Source: an uncultured Clostridium sp.
GTDB lineage: Bacteria; Bacillota; Clostridia; Lachnospirales; Lachnospiraceae
Assembly (NCBI GenBank): GCA_900541315.1
Contig: UQJF01000099.1
Span: 1-11,807, forward strand
DNA: 11,807 nucleotides
Direction: 5' to 3'
This document shows, one piece after another, positions 1 to 5,657 of this stretch. A program made the translations under genes and the position numbers. The notes under the pieces were generated by a model. That model had not been told where the DNA came from, did no database searches, and was given only the letters and a program-made list of their open reading frames with translations. Each line of letters opens with the position of its first letter. Position 1 is the stretch's first letter.

Positions 1-21
1 ATTTCGTTTTCGGTGTTCGGC

Positions 22-82
22 GTGTCAATAAGTATAAATTGCTTATTTGTGCGAGTACAAACGCAATTTATACTTTTGACAC
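22..82. repeat. Long near-perfect palindrome (inverted repeat)
   Basis: The left arm (22-42) begins GTGTCAATAAG and the right arm (63-82) ends CTTTTGACAC. They are reverse complements except for one deleted base. The 20-bp spacer contains a second small palindrome, TTTGT (46-50) against ACAAA (57-61), so the element can fold as one stacked hairpin or cruciform of about 61 bases. Each arm carries a TTGACAC motif pointing outward. No reading frame through it resembles a known protein. It could be a recombination or transposon-end site, a miniature inverted-repeat element or an RNA hairpin; the sequence alone does not decide. Confidence 0.7.
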
Positions 83-131
83 TTACATCATATTGATCCA
101 ATACTGACTGTGCCAGATATGGTTCAGCCTG

Positions 132-164
132 AATATTCGTTACAGTCCAGCCATTACGAATATT
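132..164. repeat. 9-bp inverted repeat (hairpin)
   Basis: AATATTCGT (132-140) is mirrored exactly by ACGAATATT (156-164) across a 15-base loop. It lies just before the terminator at 175-201, so both may belong to the 3' end of one rightward transcript entering from outside the window. No protein is recognisable here. Confidence 0.55.
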
Positions 165-174
165 TTGCTATTTT

Positions 175-201
175 AAAGCCCGGTTTTGCCGGGCTTTTTT
201 T
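175..201 (+). terminator. Rho-independent terminator (rightward)
   Basis: A 9-bp perfect stem, AAAGCCCGG (175-183) with CCGGGCTTT (189-197), encloses a 5-base loop and runs into seven T residues (195-201). The T tract fits termination of a plus-strand transcript from the left. Its position 27 bp beyond the cotJC stop means it may also end the leftward cotJ operon, although the minus-strand T run is only three bases. Confidence 0.8.
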
Positions 202-227
202 CACAGTAAGAAATTTTTATGATCTGT

Positions 228-851
228 TTAATTTCTCGGCTGGATCACGCTTTTTCCATTGTCAAAAGACGGATTAAAAGCATAGAAATTTTTGCTGTCT
301 AACTTCTCCTGGGTGATGCGCAGGGCTTCACCAAAGCGCTGATAATGAACGACCTCACGCTCTCTTAAATATTTAATAGGCTCACATACATCATAATCAG
401 TCACTACACGAAGGATATTGTCATATGTGGAACGGGCTTTCTGTTCCGCAGCCATATCTTCATGAAGATCCGTGATAATATCTCCCTTACTCTGGAACTC
501 GCAGGCATTAAAGGGCACTCCACCGGCTGCCTGGGGCCAGATCCCGGTAGCATGGTCAATATAATAAGGGCCAAATCCCTGTTCTGCCAGCTGTTCAGCT
601 GTTAAATTACGGGTAAGCTGGTGGATAATAGCCGCCACGATCTCCAGATGGGCCAGTTCTTCTGTACCAATATCTGTAAGGACTGCCTTGCATTCCTTGT
701 ATGGCATGGAATAACGCTGGGAAAGATAACGCATGGATGCACCCATCTCCCCATCCGGGCCACCATACTGACTCATTATAAACATCGCCATTTTCGCATT
801 TGGCTCTTTAATATTTACAGGAAATTCCAGTCTCTTTTCATAGATCCACAT
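228..851 (-). CDS. cotJC: CotJC, manganese-catalase-like spore coat protein
   Basis: This 207-residue ferritin-like four-helix-bundle protein of the manganese catalase / CotJC family is a spore coat component made in the mother cell. The di-metal ligand set appears complete: E35, E65-x-x-H68 (in LTDIGTEELAHLE), E136 (EDMAAEQKAR) and H169 (REREVVHYQRF). The 33-residue gap between the last two matches Lactobacillus manganese catalase, so peroxide-destroying activity is plausible but inferred. The start is MWIYEKRLEF at 851, the family's usual N-terminus. A further in-frame ATG at 878 lies inside cotJB and is unlikely. The start overlaps the cotJB stop as TAATG, and GGAGG sits just upstream, indicating translational coupling. 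It is the last gene of the operon. Confidence 0.95.
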   Translation of the reverse strand: MWIYEKRLEFPVNIKEPNAKMAMFIMSQYGGPDGEMGASMRYLSQRYSMPYKECKAVLTDIGTEELAHLEIVAAIIHQLTRNLTAEQLAEQGFGPYYIDHATGIWPQAAGGVPFNACEFQSKGDIITDLHEDMAAEQKARSTYDNILRVVTDYDVCEPIKYLREREVVHYQRFGEALRITQEKLDSKNFYAFNPSFDNGKSVIQPRN

Positions 852-1111
852 TAATAACCGCCTCCTTCCCATGGCCACGGGTCATCTGTCCAGGACCAGT
901 AGACTGTATCTTTTGCATTTTCAGCACGTAACGGCCCATACTGGGCTTCGTAGGCATTTCTGGCATCTGCATATGCCTGTGACATCTGCTTTAAATAGGC
1001 AATGGCCTGAGAGTCACAGGGATGTGTATCCAGATAGAGATTTGCCTCTGTTACTGCAAAACCAGCCTGATTTACTGCCATAAGCAGGGCATCCCTTGAA
1101 GTGTTGTTCAT
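851..1111 (-). CDS. cotJB: CotJB, spore coat peptide assembly protein
   Basis: This 86-residue protein matches the CotJB family in length and in its order of motifs: an N-terminal helix (LMAVNQAGFAVTEANLYLDT), the conserved HP/C segment, a second helix (YADARNAYEAQYG) and a Trp-rich C-terminus (YWSWTDDPWPWEGG). CotJB is needed with CotJA and CotJC for a spore coat layer; its biochemical activity is not known. It begins immediately after the cotJA stop, and its AAAGGGAGG ribosome site lies within the last cotJA codons. Its own stop overlaps the cotJC start by one base. This packing points to co-translation from one mRNA. Confidence 0.93.
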   Translation of the reverse strand: MNNTSRDALLMAVNQAGFAVTEANLYLDTHPCDSQAIAYLKQMSQAYADARNAYEAQYGPLRAENAKDTVYWSWTDDPWPWEGGGY

Positions 1112-1657
1112 CTAACTGCACCTCCCTTTATCAAAAGCCAGGTCCAGTTCTGAAAAGATGGTTCCCTGGGCTAATCCCCGCTCCGGACCATAAGGGTTCT
1201 TCCACTGCTGCCATGGCACATAGGCCATTGCCAGCGGATAATCTTTTTCTAAAACTCCCGGCATACTTCCCGGACAGAAAGCATTGCCCTCCAGTCCCGG
1301 CATGTAGTTCCATCCGAAATCTCTGTTATTTTCCCAATTATTTCCATTTTGCGGCACCTGCATGGTTGCGTCATTTGCCGGCAACCGTCCGGTTCCATTA
1401 TTTGCTGGCATTATCTGAGGCATCTGCCCTGCCATCCCATTTTCCGGCATCATCCGGGGCGTCTGTCCTGTCATCCTATTTTCCGGCATCATCCCATCAT
1501 TCATCGGGTTTCCCATCTGAGGATACCGGATTACGTTTCCCGCCTGCATTGCCGGATCCAGGCAGCTTCTCACAGACTGGTTCTGGTTTCCGGATACCTT
1601 ACGGCACCGGCCGCTGCAGCCGCAGTCACTATATTTCATATCTGTATATGGCTCCAT
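1112..1657 (-). CDS. cotJA: CotJA-like spore coat protein with repeat-rich N-terminal extension
   Basis: The C-terminal third (about residues 139-180: PLAMAYVPWQQW, NPYGPERGLAQGTIF, ELDLAF) is the conserved CotJA domain. The whole protein is 181 residues, roughly twice the size of Bacillus CotJA (about 80). The extra N-terminus has a Cys cluster (DCGCSGRC, residues 11-18) followed by low-complexity Met/Pro/Asn/Gly sequence. Residues 56-94 form three consecutive 13-residue repeats: MMPENRMTGQTPR, MMPENGMAGQMPQ, IMPANNGTGRLPA. The start is supported by AAGGAG 12 bases upstream. It is the first gene of cotJABC. The extension is presumably surface or cross-linking material in the coat, which is inference. 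Confidence 0.9.
   Translation of the reverse strand: MEPYTDMKYSDCGCSGRCRKVSGNQNQSVRSCLDPAMQAGNVIRYPQMGNPMNDGMMPENRMTGQTPRMMPENGMAGQMPQIMPANNGTGRLPANDATMQVPQNGNNWENNRDFGWNYMPGLEGNAFCPGSMPGVLEKDYPLAMAYVPWQQWKNPYGPERGLAQGTIFSELDLAFDKGRCS
1376..1492 (-). repeat. Three 39-bp in-frame repeats in cotJA
   Basis: Three 39-base units encode the 13-residue repeats of CotJA (residues 56-94). The first two are close at the DNA level: plus-strand copies starting near 1431 and 1470 share the stretch ATTTTCCGGCATCATC. The third has drifted. Because the unit is a multiple of three, copy-number change would keep the frame. Confidence 0.75.
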
Positions 1658-1736
1658 ATCAATTAATATCTCCTTTTCTTTTCCCTATTAATTTATGTAG
1701 TCCTGCTAAATGCTGTTACAACCGCTGCCATCTTTT

Positions 1737-1765
1737 CCTGTATACCACTGCCCTTTCCCACATTC
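1737..1765 (-). promoter_or_regulatory. Candidate sigma-E-type promoter for cotJABC
   Basis: On the minus strand GAATGTG (1759-1765), a 14-bp gap, then TATACAGG (1737-1744) resembles the mother-cell sigma-E consensus (-35 KMATATT, 14-15 bp, -10 CATACAHT), with several mismatches. It lies about 80 bp before cotJA. The cotJ operon is sigma-E dependent in Bacillus subtilis, which makes the match more credible, but it is a by-eye match only. Confidence 0.35.
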
Positions 1766-1805
1766 TGTTTTTTCTCCATTATCTGCACACATTGTCCCTC
1801 TGTCC

Positions 1806-1814
1806 CATATCTTA
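1806..1814 (+). promoter_or_regulatory. Candidate sigma-K-type -10 for the Cys-rich protein
   Basis: CATATCTTA fits the sigma-K -10 pattern CATANNNTA, and AC dinucleotides lie 15 and 17 bases upstream, bracketing the preferred 16-base gap. It is about 90 bp ahead of the 88-residue Cys-rich gene. The motif is short and could occur by chance. Confidence 0.25.
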
Positions 1815-1904
1815 TAGTACAAACATATCAAAGACAGCACTTACCGGTGCCTCTTTCCTGTGTTTAAGCAATCATCAGTAAGTAATTAAAAGGAGCGTGG
1901 ATTT

Positions 1905-2171
1905 ATGTGTTGGTTTGGATATAATAATCGCTGGAACAATGGATGCAATGGCTGGAATAACGGATGCAGCGGCAGTTGTGGACGTTGTAATAACAACGGA
2001 TGCGGCGGCAGGAATTCCTTCCGCGAAGGCTTCCGCCAGGGATACTGGCAGGGATACAATGATGCACTGTGGAACCGCGGCAGCTGTGGCTGTGACCATG
2101 ATGGCGGCTGTGGCGGATGCGGCAGTAACCGTGATGGCGGCTGTGGCGGATGCGGTGACAGCTGCAATTAG
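1905..2171 (+). CDS. Cys/Gly/Asn-rich small protein, probable spore-surface component
   Basis: This 88-residue protein has 13 cysteines and very high Gly and Asn content; I do not recognise a named family. Residues 1-37 are a Trp/Asn/Cys-rich block (NRWNNGCNGWNNGC). Residues 38-56 are one amphipathic stretch (SFREGFRQGYWQGYNDALW). Residues 60-88 contain two 11-residue repeats around DGGCGGCG. The ATG at 1905 is chosen because AGGAG (1891-1895) lies 9 bases upstream. Overlapping frames here are composition shadows; the GTG at 1897 is one base from the Shine-Dalgarno. Divergence from cotJABC and the Cys-rich composition suggest a disulfide-cross-linked spore coat or exosporium protein. The GGCGGCG tail also recalls microcin-B17-like precursors, but no modification enzyme lies nearby. 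Confidence 0.75.
   Translation: MCWFGYNNRWNNGCNGWNNGCSGSCGRCNNNGCGGRNSFREGFRQGYWQGYNDALWNRGSCGCDHDGGCGGCGSNRDGGCGGCGDSCN
2096..2155 (+). repeat. 33-bp tandem repeat in the Cys-rich gene
   Basis: A 33-base unit beginning at 2096 is repeated from 2129. The core TGATGGCGGCTGTGGCGGAT and the following four bases are identical in both copies (2099-2122 and 2132-2155). The unit is in frame and encodes the DGGCGGCG repeat, consistent with recent duplication. Confidence 0.85.
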
Positions 2172-2182
2172 CCCATATGCTC

Positions 2183-2280
2183 TCATGCCTCTCCCGGCAT
2201 GACCGAATACGATCCGGTATAGATCTGCTTAGACAGGTATGAAAAGAAGGGCCTTGGATCCTTGATGAATCCAAGGCCCT
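2183..2280. terminator. Two hairpins after the Cys-rich gene, probable terminator region
   Basis: A 7-bp hairpin (TCATGCC 2183-2189 with GGCATGA 2196-2202) is followed by a perfect 12-bp inverted repeat, AGGGCCTTGGAT (2248-2259) with ATCCAAGGCCCT (2269-2280) around a 9-base loop. Neither has a T tract on the plus strand. On the minus strand the second is followed by TCTTTTC, so it may terminate leftward read-through better than rightward transcription. It is the only strong structure between this gene and the next. Confidence 0.5.
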
Positions 2281-2433
2281 CTGACCGTCCGTCTTAAATA
2301 TGTATTTTTTACTGATAAGCGCTTTTCTCATATTAAAACCCAGTCTTATTTTGACGAAAATCCCTAGTGTTTTCCACTTTAGGATGGTAGAATCAAACAA
2401 AGAATGTTAAATTGCAGGTGGGATATGTTACAT

Positions 2434-3213
2434 ATGAAATTAAAAATCACGGCTTTTATAACATTAGCAATGTCTTTGGCAATGACAGGTACAGTATTTG
2501 CAGGAACCTGGGAAAATGGTTCAGGTGAAAATTCTCAAAGATGGAAATACAATTATGGAAATGGAACTTATGCACAGAATAGCTGGCAGTGGATCGACGG
2601 TAATAATGACGGAATAGCAGAATGTTATTATTTTGATGCTGATGGATGGATGTTGTCAGATACCATTACATCAGATGGTTATCAGGTTAATGAAAATGGT
2701 GCCTGGGTAAAAGATAATAATGTACAGACTAAATCTTTAAGTAATGAGCAACATACAAATCTTACAAATGCATCAGATGGTACATATTATCTATACAAAA
2801 CAGATGTTTACGATTATGAGACACAAGCACAATTATTAAAGGGAAAGGAAACCGACAGCGCATCTTCTTTACAGGAATTTTATGATTGGGGAAAAAGCCG
2901 CAAATTTATTTTATCAGCATCATGGGATACACAAGTTGATCAATTAACTATTAAAAACACTTCAGATGCAGGTGCAGATATACAGCCAGCCGGTGTTGAC
3001 TCAAGAGTGGCCGAACATGTCCGTGAAAAACATTATGAACATATAGGAGATCAGTATATATATACTTCTCCATACAATTCGGATTATCATGAATATATTC
3101 GTTTTTTTGATAACAATACATTAGAAGTCAGACATAAAATGACCATTCTGGTTTCCTCAGGCCCTAAGATAGTTTTTGCGTATTTTGATGTTGTTCAGTA
3201 TTTTAGAAAATAA
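2434..3213 (+). CDS. Secreted protein with choline/wall-binding-like repeats and unknown C-terminal domain
   Basis: The likely start is MKLKITAFITLAMS (ATG 2434), preceded by AGGTGGG 11 bases upstream. In-frame ATGs at 2404 and 2425 would spoil the signal peptide. The product is 259 residues with a signal peptide cleaved after VFA (residue 23). Residues 24-92 hold aromatic/glycine repeats (GTWENG, WKYNYGNGTYAQNSWQWIDGNNDG, CYYFDADGWML, GYQVNENGAWV) typical of cell-wall/choline-binding repeat modules common in Lachnospiraceae secreted proteins. Residues 100-259 I do not recognise. They are mixed polar/aromatic sequence with one Cys-free globular-looking segment. The gene is visibly more AT-rich than its neighbours, suggesting acquisition or relaxed composition. 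I see no clear sigma-A promoter. Confidence 0.8.
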   Translation: MKLKITAFITLAMSLAMTGTVFAGTWENGSGENSQRWKYNYGNGTYAQNSWQWIDGNNDGIAECYYFDADGWMLSDTITSDGYQVNENGAWVKDNNVQTKSLSNEQHTNLTNASDGTYYLYKTDVYDYETQAQLLKGKETDSASSLQEFYDWGKSRKFILSASWDTQVDQLTIKNTSDAGADIQPAGVDSRVAEHVREKHYEHIGDQYIYTSPYNSDYHEYIRFFDNNTLEVRHKMTILVSSGPKIVFAYFDVVQYFRK

Positions 3214-3268
3214 TAAAACAACTTATTTAAAAAAATGTACTTAAATATCTGTTATCGATTTTAACATA

Positions 3269-3302
3269 GAAAAAGAGCTGGCTTTTACACTAGCTCTTTT
3301 TC
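3269..3302. terminator. Bidirectional rho-independent terminator
   Basis: GAAAAAGAGCT (3269-3279) pairs perfectly with AGCTCTTTTTC (3292-3302) across a 12-base loop, with A and T runs inside the stem. It lies between two convergent genes, the secreted protein (plus) and the sodium:solute symporter (minus), and can serve both. Confidence 0.85.
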
Positions 3303-3333
3303 ATTTCAGCAGCTTTTCGCTGACTCCAGTTTC

Positions 3334-4791
3334 TTAATCATCTTCTTCCGGTGCCAGCTCAGTAGTCTCTACCTTCGGCGGCATCAGCTTGGAGAATACT
3401 ACAAATCCAATGAACGCTGCAACCAGACCCGGGATGATCGGCTGGCTAAACTTAATACCAAACAGCACACCCTTGGAAATATGCTCCAGATATACAACTA
3501 CAACAGTTCCCGCAAGTAAGGAAGCAATAGTTCCTGCAGTAGATGCCTTCTTCCAGTAATGTCCCATAACATATGGGAAGAAAGAGCCTGCTGCACGTAG
3601 GGTAAAGCAGAACATTAAGATAGAAACAATACTCTGGGTGTTAAACAGTGCAATGAGCATAGATGCCACACCTACCAGACACATTACGATCTTAGTAACC
3701 TTCATAACAGACTCACTGGATGCATCAGGTTTTAATACTGCTTTGTAAATATCATTTGCGAAAATGGAACCTGCGCCAAGCAGATCAGAGTCAGAACTGG
3801 ACATGGTAGCGGAAATGATACCAGCAAACAGCAGTCCGCAGATCAGGGCCGGCATTGTGTTAATAGCCAGAACCGGAAGGGCGTAACGTGCACCTACAGA
3901 AGCAAACTGCTCGGAACTGAACTTACCCATATTGATCAGCGCTAAAGTAATGATACCCAGGATAGTCGGTATAAATGCATAAATAAAGTTGATCAGTGCT
4001 GCCAGCCATGCACCGCCCTTTGCTGCCTTCTCGTCTTTTGCAGCATAAAAACGGGATACTGCTTCCTGTCCTACAGAGAAGGTTGCGGTATACATGATCA
4101 CAAGGGAAATAATGCCAAATAAGTCATAACCCTCAAACAAGTTCATTGTTCCTTCTGGAATATTTGCAGAAATACTGCTCCAGCCGCCTGCATAGTTCAT
4201 AGCAAAAGGAACTGCAATGATCATGCCAATGACGATCAGGAATACCTGTACAAAGTCAGTCAGGGTAACGCTCCACAGACCGCCCATGATGGAGTACACA
4301 GTAACTACCACTGCTACAATAATAACTGCTACCTGATAATCAATGTTTAACATGGTAGAAAGAATTACTGCAGATGCGATGAACTGTCCTGCAGTCAGAC
4401 CTACCAGCGGAAGCAGCATGATCACAGCAGTGATCAATCCGCACTCTTTGCCATATCGTCTGCGGAAATACTCTGGAACAGTCTTAACAGTTGCCGCACG
4501 GAATTTCGGAGCAACAAAGCTTAAGATGATGAATGCAATACCCATGGTTGTAATATACCAGGATGCGCTCAGACCAAAGCCTGACATACCATTCTGGACA
4601 ACGCCGAGAGAACTGCCGCCGCCGATCTCCGTTGCTGCCAGCGTTCCAGCCATTAAAAACGGTCCCAGTCTTCTTCCGGCTACCATAAAATCTGTGTTGC
4701 TCGTGATCTTAGTGGAAGAATACCAGCCGATCCACAGCATGAACAGCAGATACACGATAACAATCGCAGTGACCAATAAATTTGTACCCAT
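3334..4791 (-). CDS. Sodium:solute symporter (SSS family), substrate unassigned
   Basis: This 485-residue polytopic membrane protein has about 13 hydrophobic segments and the LeuT-fold SSS signatures: ATEIGGGSSLG (residues 53-63), TVPEYFRRRYG (104-114), GGLWSVTLTDFVQ (170-182) and GIISATMSSSDSDL (324-337), whose serines usually form the sodium site. It should couple sodium entry to uptake of a small solute such as an organic acid, amino acid or sugar; the sequence alone does not say which. Of two close ATGs, 4791 is preferred: GGAGGG (4799-4804) is 7 bases away, against one base for 4797. The tail is acidic (PEEDD). It is divergent from the LytTR two-component system and may be its target. 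No clear promoter was found for it. Confidence 0.93.
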   Translation of the reverse strand: MGTNLLVTAIVIVYLLFMLWIGWYSSTKITSNTDFMVAGRRLGPFLMAGTLAATEIGGGSSLGVVQNGMSGFGLSASWYITTMGIAFIILSFVAPKFRAATVKTVPEYFRRRYGKECGLITAVIMLLPLVGLTAGQFIASAVILSTMLNIDYQVAVIIVAVVVTVYSIMGGLWSVTLTDFVQVFLIVIGMIIAVPFAMNYAGGWSSISANIPEGTMNLFEGYDLFGIISLVIMYTATFSVGQEAVSRFYAAKDEKAAKGGAWLAALINFIYAFIPTILGIITLALINMGKFSSEQFASVGARYALPVLAINTMPALICGLLFAGIISATMSSSDSDLLGAGSIFANDIYKAVLKPDASSESVMKVTKIVMCLVGVASMLIALFNTQSIVSILMFCFTLRAAGSFFPYVMGHYWKKASTAGTIASLLAGTVVVVYLEHISKGVLFGIKFSQPIIPGLVAAFIGFVVFSKLMPPKVETTELAPEEDD

Positions 4792-4812
4792 ACACATACC
4801 CTCCTGTAATAT

Positions 4813-4841
4813 TTGACAACCCTGATAAAAAGTTGTATAAA
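4813..4841 (+). promoter_or_regulatory. Sigma-A promoter for the LytTR/GHKL two-component operon
   Basis: TTGACA (4813-4818), a 17-bp spacer and TATAAA (4836-4841) give a near-consensus vegetative promoter. The start would be near 4848, leaving a leader of about 87 bases. ACAAC (4816-4820) and GTTGT (4832-4836) form a small inverted repeat across the -35/-10 region that could be an operator. Confidence 0.75.
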
Positions 4842-4934
4842 TTATTTATGTTTTTAGTTTACCACAGGTTTGATGTGTGCAAAACTTCCAATTCTGCAAA
4901 AACAGGACCAAATATGCAACCAGGAGATACTGCC

Positions 4935-5642
4935 ATGCTGAAAATTGCCATATGCGACGATACAAGAGAAGAACGAAAGCTGGTGGAACAATACACAAAG
5001 CGCTATTTTGAAGCCAGGAAACAGCCGGCTGAATTTGAAATTTTTCATTCCATGCAGGATGTCCTGGACACTGACAGAGCCTACGATCTCTACCTTCTTG
5101 ATGTCCTGATGCCTGGAAAAAGCGGCATTCAGGGTGCGGCAGATCTTCTGAAATTATATGGGGATCCAGTCATCATCTTTATCACCTCTTCCCTGGAATC
5201 CGCGGTAGACAGCTACCGTGTCTGTGCTTCCGGTTTTCTGTTAAAGCCCGTACACTGGGAGGACTTTGAAGAAACCATGGACCGTGTTTCCAGACAGCGC
5301 CTTTCCCTGCCTCAGGCCAGTCTCTCCGTCATAGTAAACCGGGTTCCGGTGGAGCTTGCGCTGGAACGCATCTCACATTTTGAAAACCGGCTTCACAAAG
5401 TATATGCCACCTTGACTGACGGCAGTGTTATTCCTTTAAGCCAGAAGCTTTCCGCGATCCTGGAATCTGTAGCAGAACAGGAAATTTTTCTGCGCTGCCA
5501 CCAGAGTTACATTGTCAATCTGGCACATGTCCGCACACTGGAGGATACCTTCTTCCAGATGGAAGACGGTACTTCTATTCCCATTTCCCGTGCTTTTTAC
5601 AAGGAGGCCAAAAATGCCTACTATCATTACCGCCTGCGTTAA
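4935..5642 (+). CDS. LytTR-family response regulator
   Basis: This 235-residue two-domain transcription regulator has a CheY-like receiver at residues 1-120 with the acidic pair D8/D9 (AICDD), phospho-acceptor D56 (YLLDVLMPGKSG), T84/S85 and K104 (LLKPVHWEDF). A LytTR DNA-binding domain follows at about 130-235 (FENRLHKVYATLTDG, FLRCHQSYIVNLAHV). The start at 4935 is set by CAGGAG 8 bases upstream and by the receiver's first beta strand; an in-frame ORF running back to 4782 passes through the promoter and is not coding. The adjacent kinase is its likely partner. LytTR systems often control transporters (for example BtsSR and btsT in E. coli), so the divergent symporter is a reasonable target. 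Confidence 0.93.
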   Translation: MLKIAICDDTREERKLVEQYTKRYFEARKQPAEFEIFHSMQDVLDTDRAYDLYLLDVLMPGKSGIQGAADLLKLYGDPVIIFITSSLESAVDSYRVCASGFLLKPVHWEDFEETMDRVSRQRLSLPQASLSVIVNRVPVELALERISHFENRLHKVYATLTDGSVIPLSQKLSAILESVAEQEIFLRCHQSYIVNLAHVRTLEDTFFQMEDGTSIPISRAFYKEAKNAYYHYRLR

Positions 5643-5657
5643 AGGAGAACCTTACTT

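Noticed and set aside
1..105. Open frames across the left-edge palindrome as the tail of a protein
   Set aside because: Both plus-strand frames that stay open give low-complexity hydrophobic sequence unlike any family, and the palindrome dictates their content.
851..878. Nine-residue N-terminal extension of CotJC
   Set aside because: Family members start at MW(I/V)YEK; the TAATG overlap with the cotJB stop and GGAGG spacing favour 851.
1096..1881. 261-residue plus-strand frame opposite cotJA
   Set aside because: Its Ser/His/Pro/Phe-rich composition is that of an antisense shadow, and the cotJA domain on the other strand is conserved.
1905..2171. Thiazole/oxazole-modified bacteriocin precursor
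   Set aside because: Only the Gly/Cys tail resembles one; there is no recognisable leader, modification enzyme or exporter in the window, and coat genes are adjacent.
1897..2400. Ala/Val-, Ser/His- or Pro/Leu-rich frames overlapping the Cys-rich gene on both strands
   Set aside because: They are products of the GC-rich repetitive codons of the 88-residue gene and have no usable ribosome sites; only the 1905 frame has AGGAG at correct spacing.
4782..4934. N-terminal extension of the LytTR regulator
   Set aside because: It runs through the TTGACA/TATAAA promoter; the receiver domain begins at MLKIAICDD with a good ribosome site.
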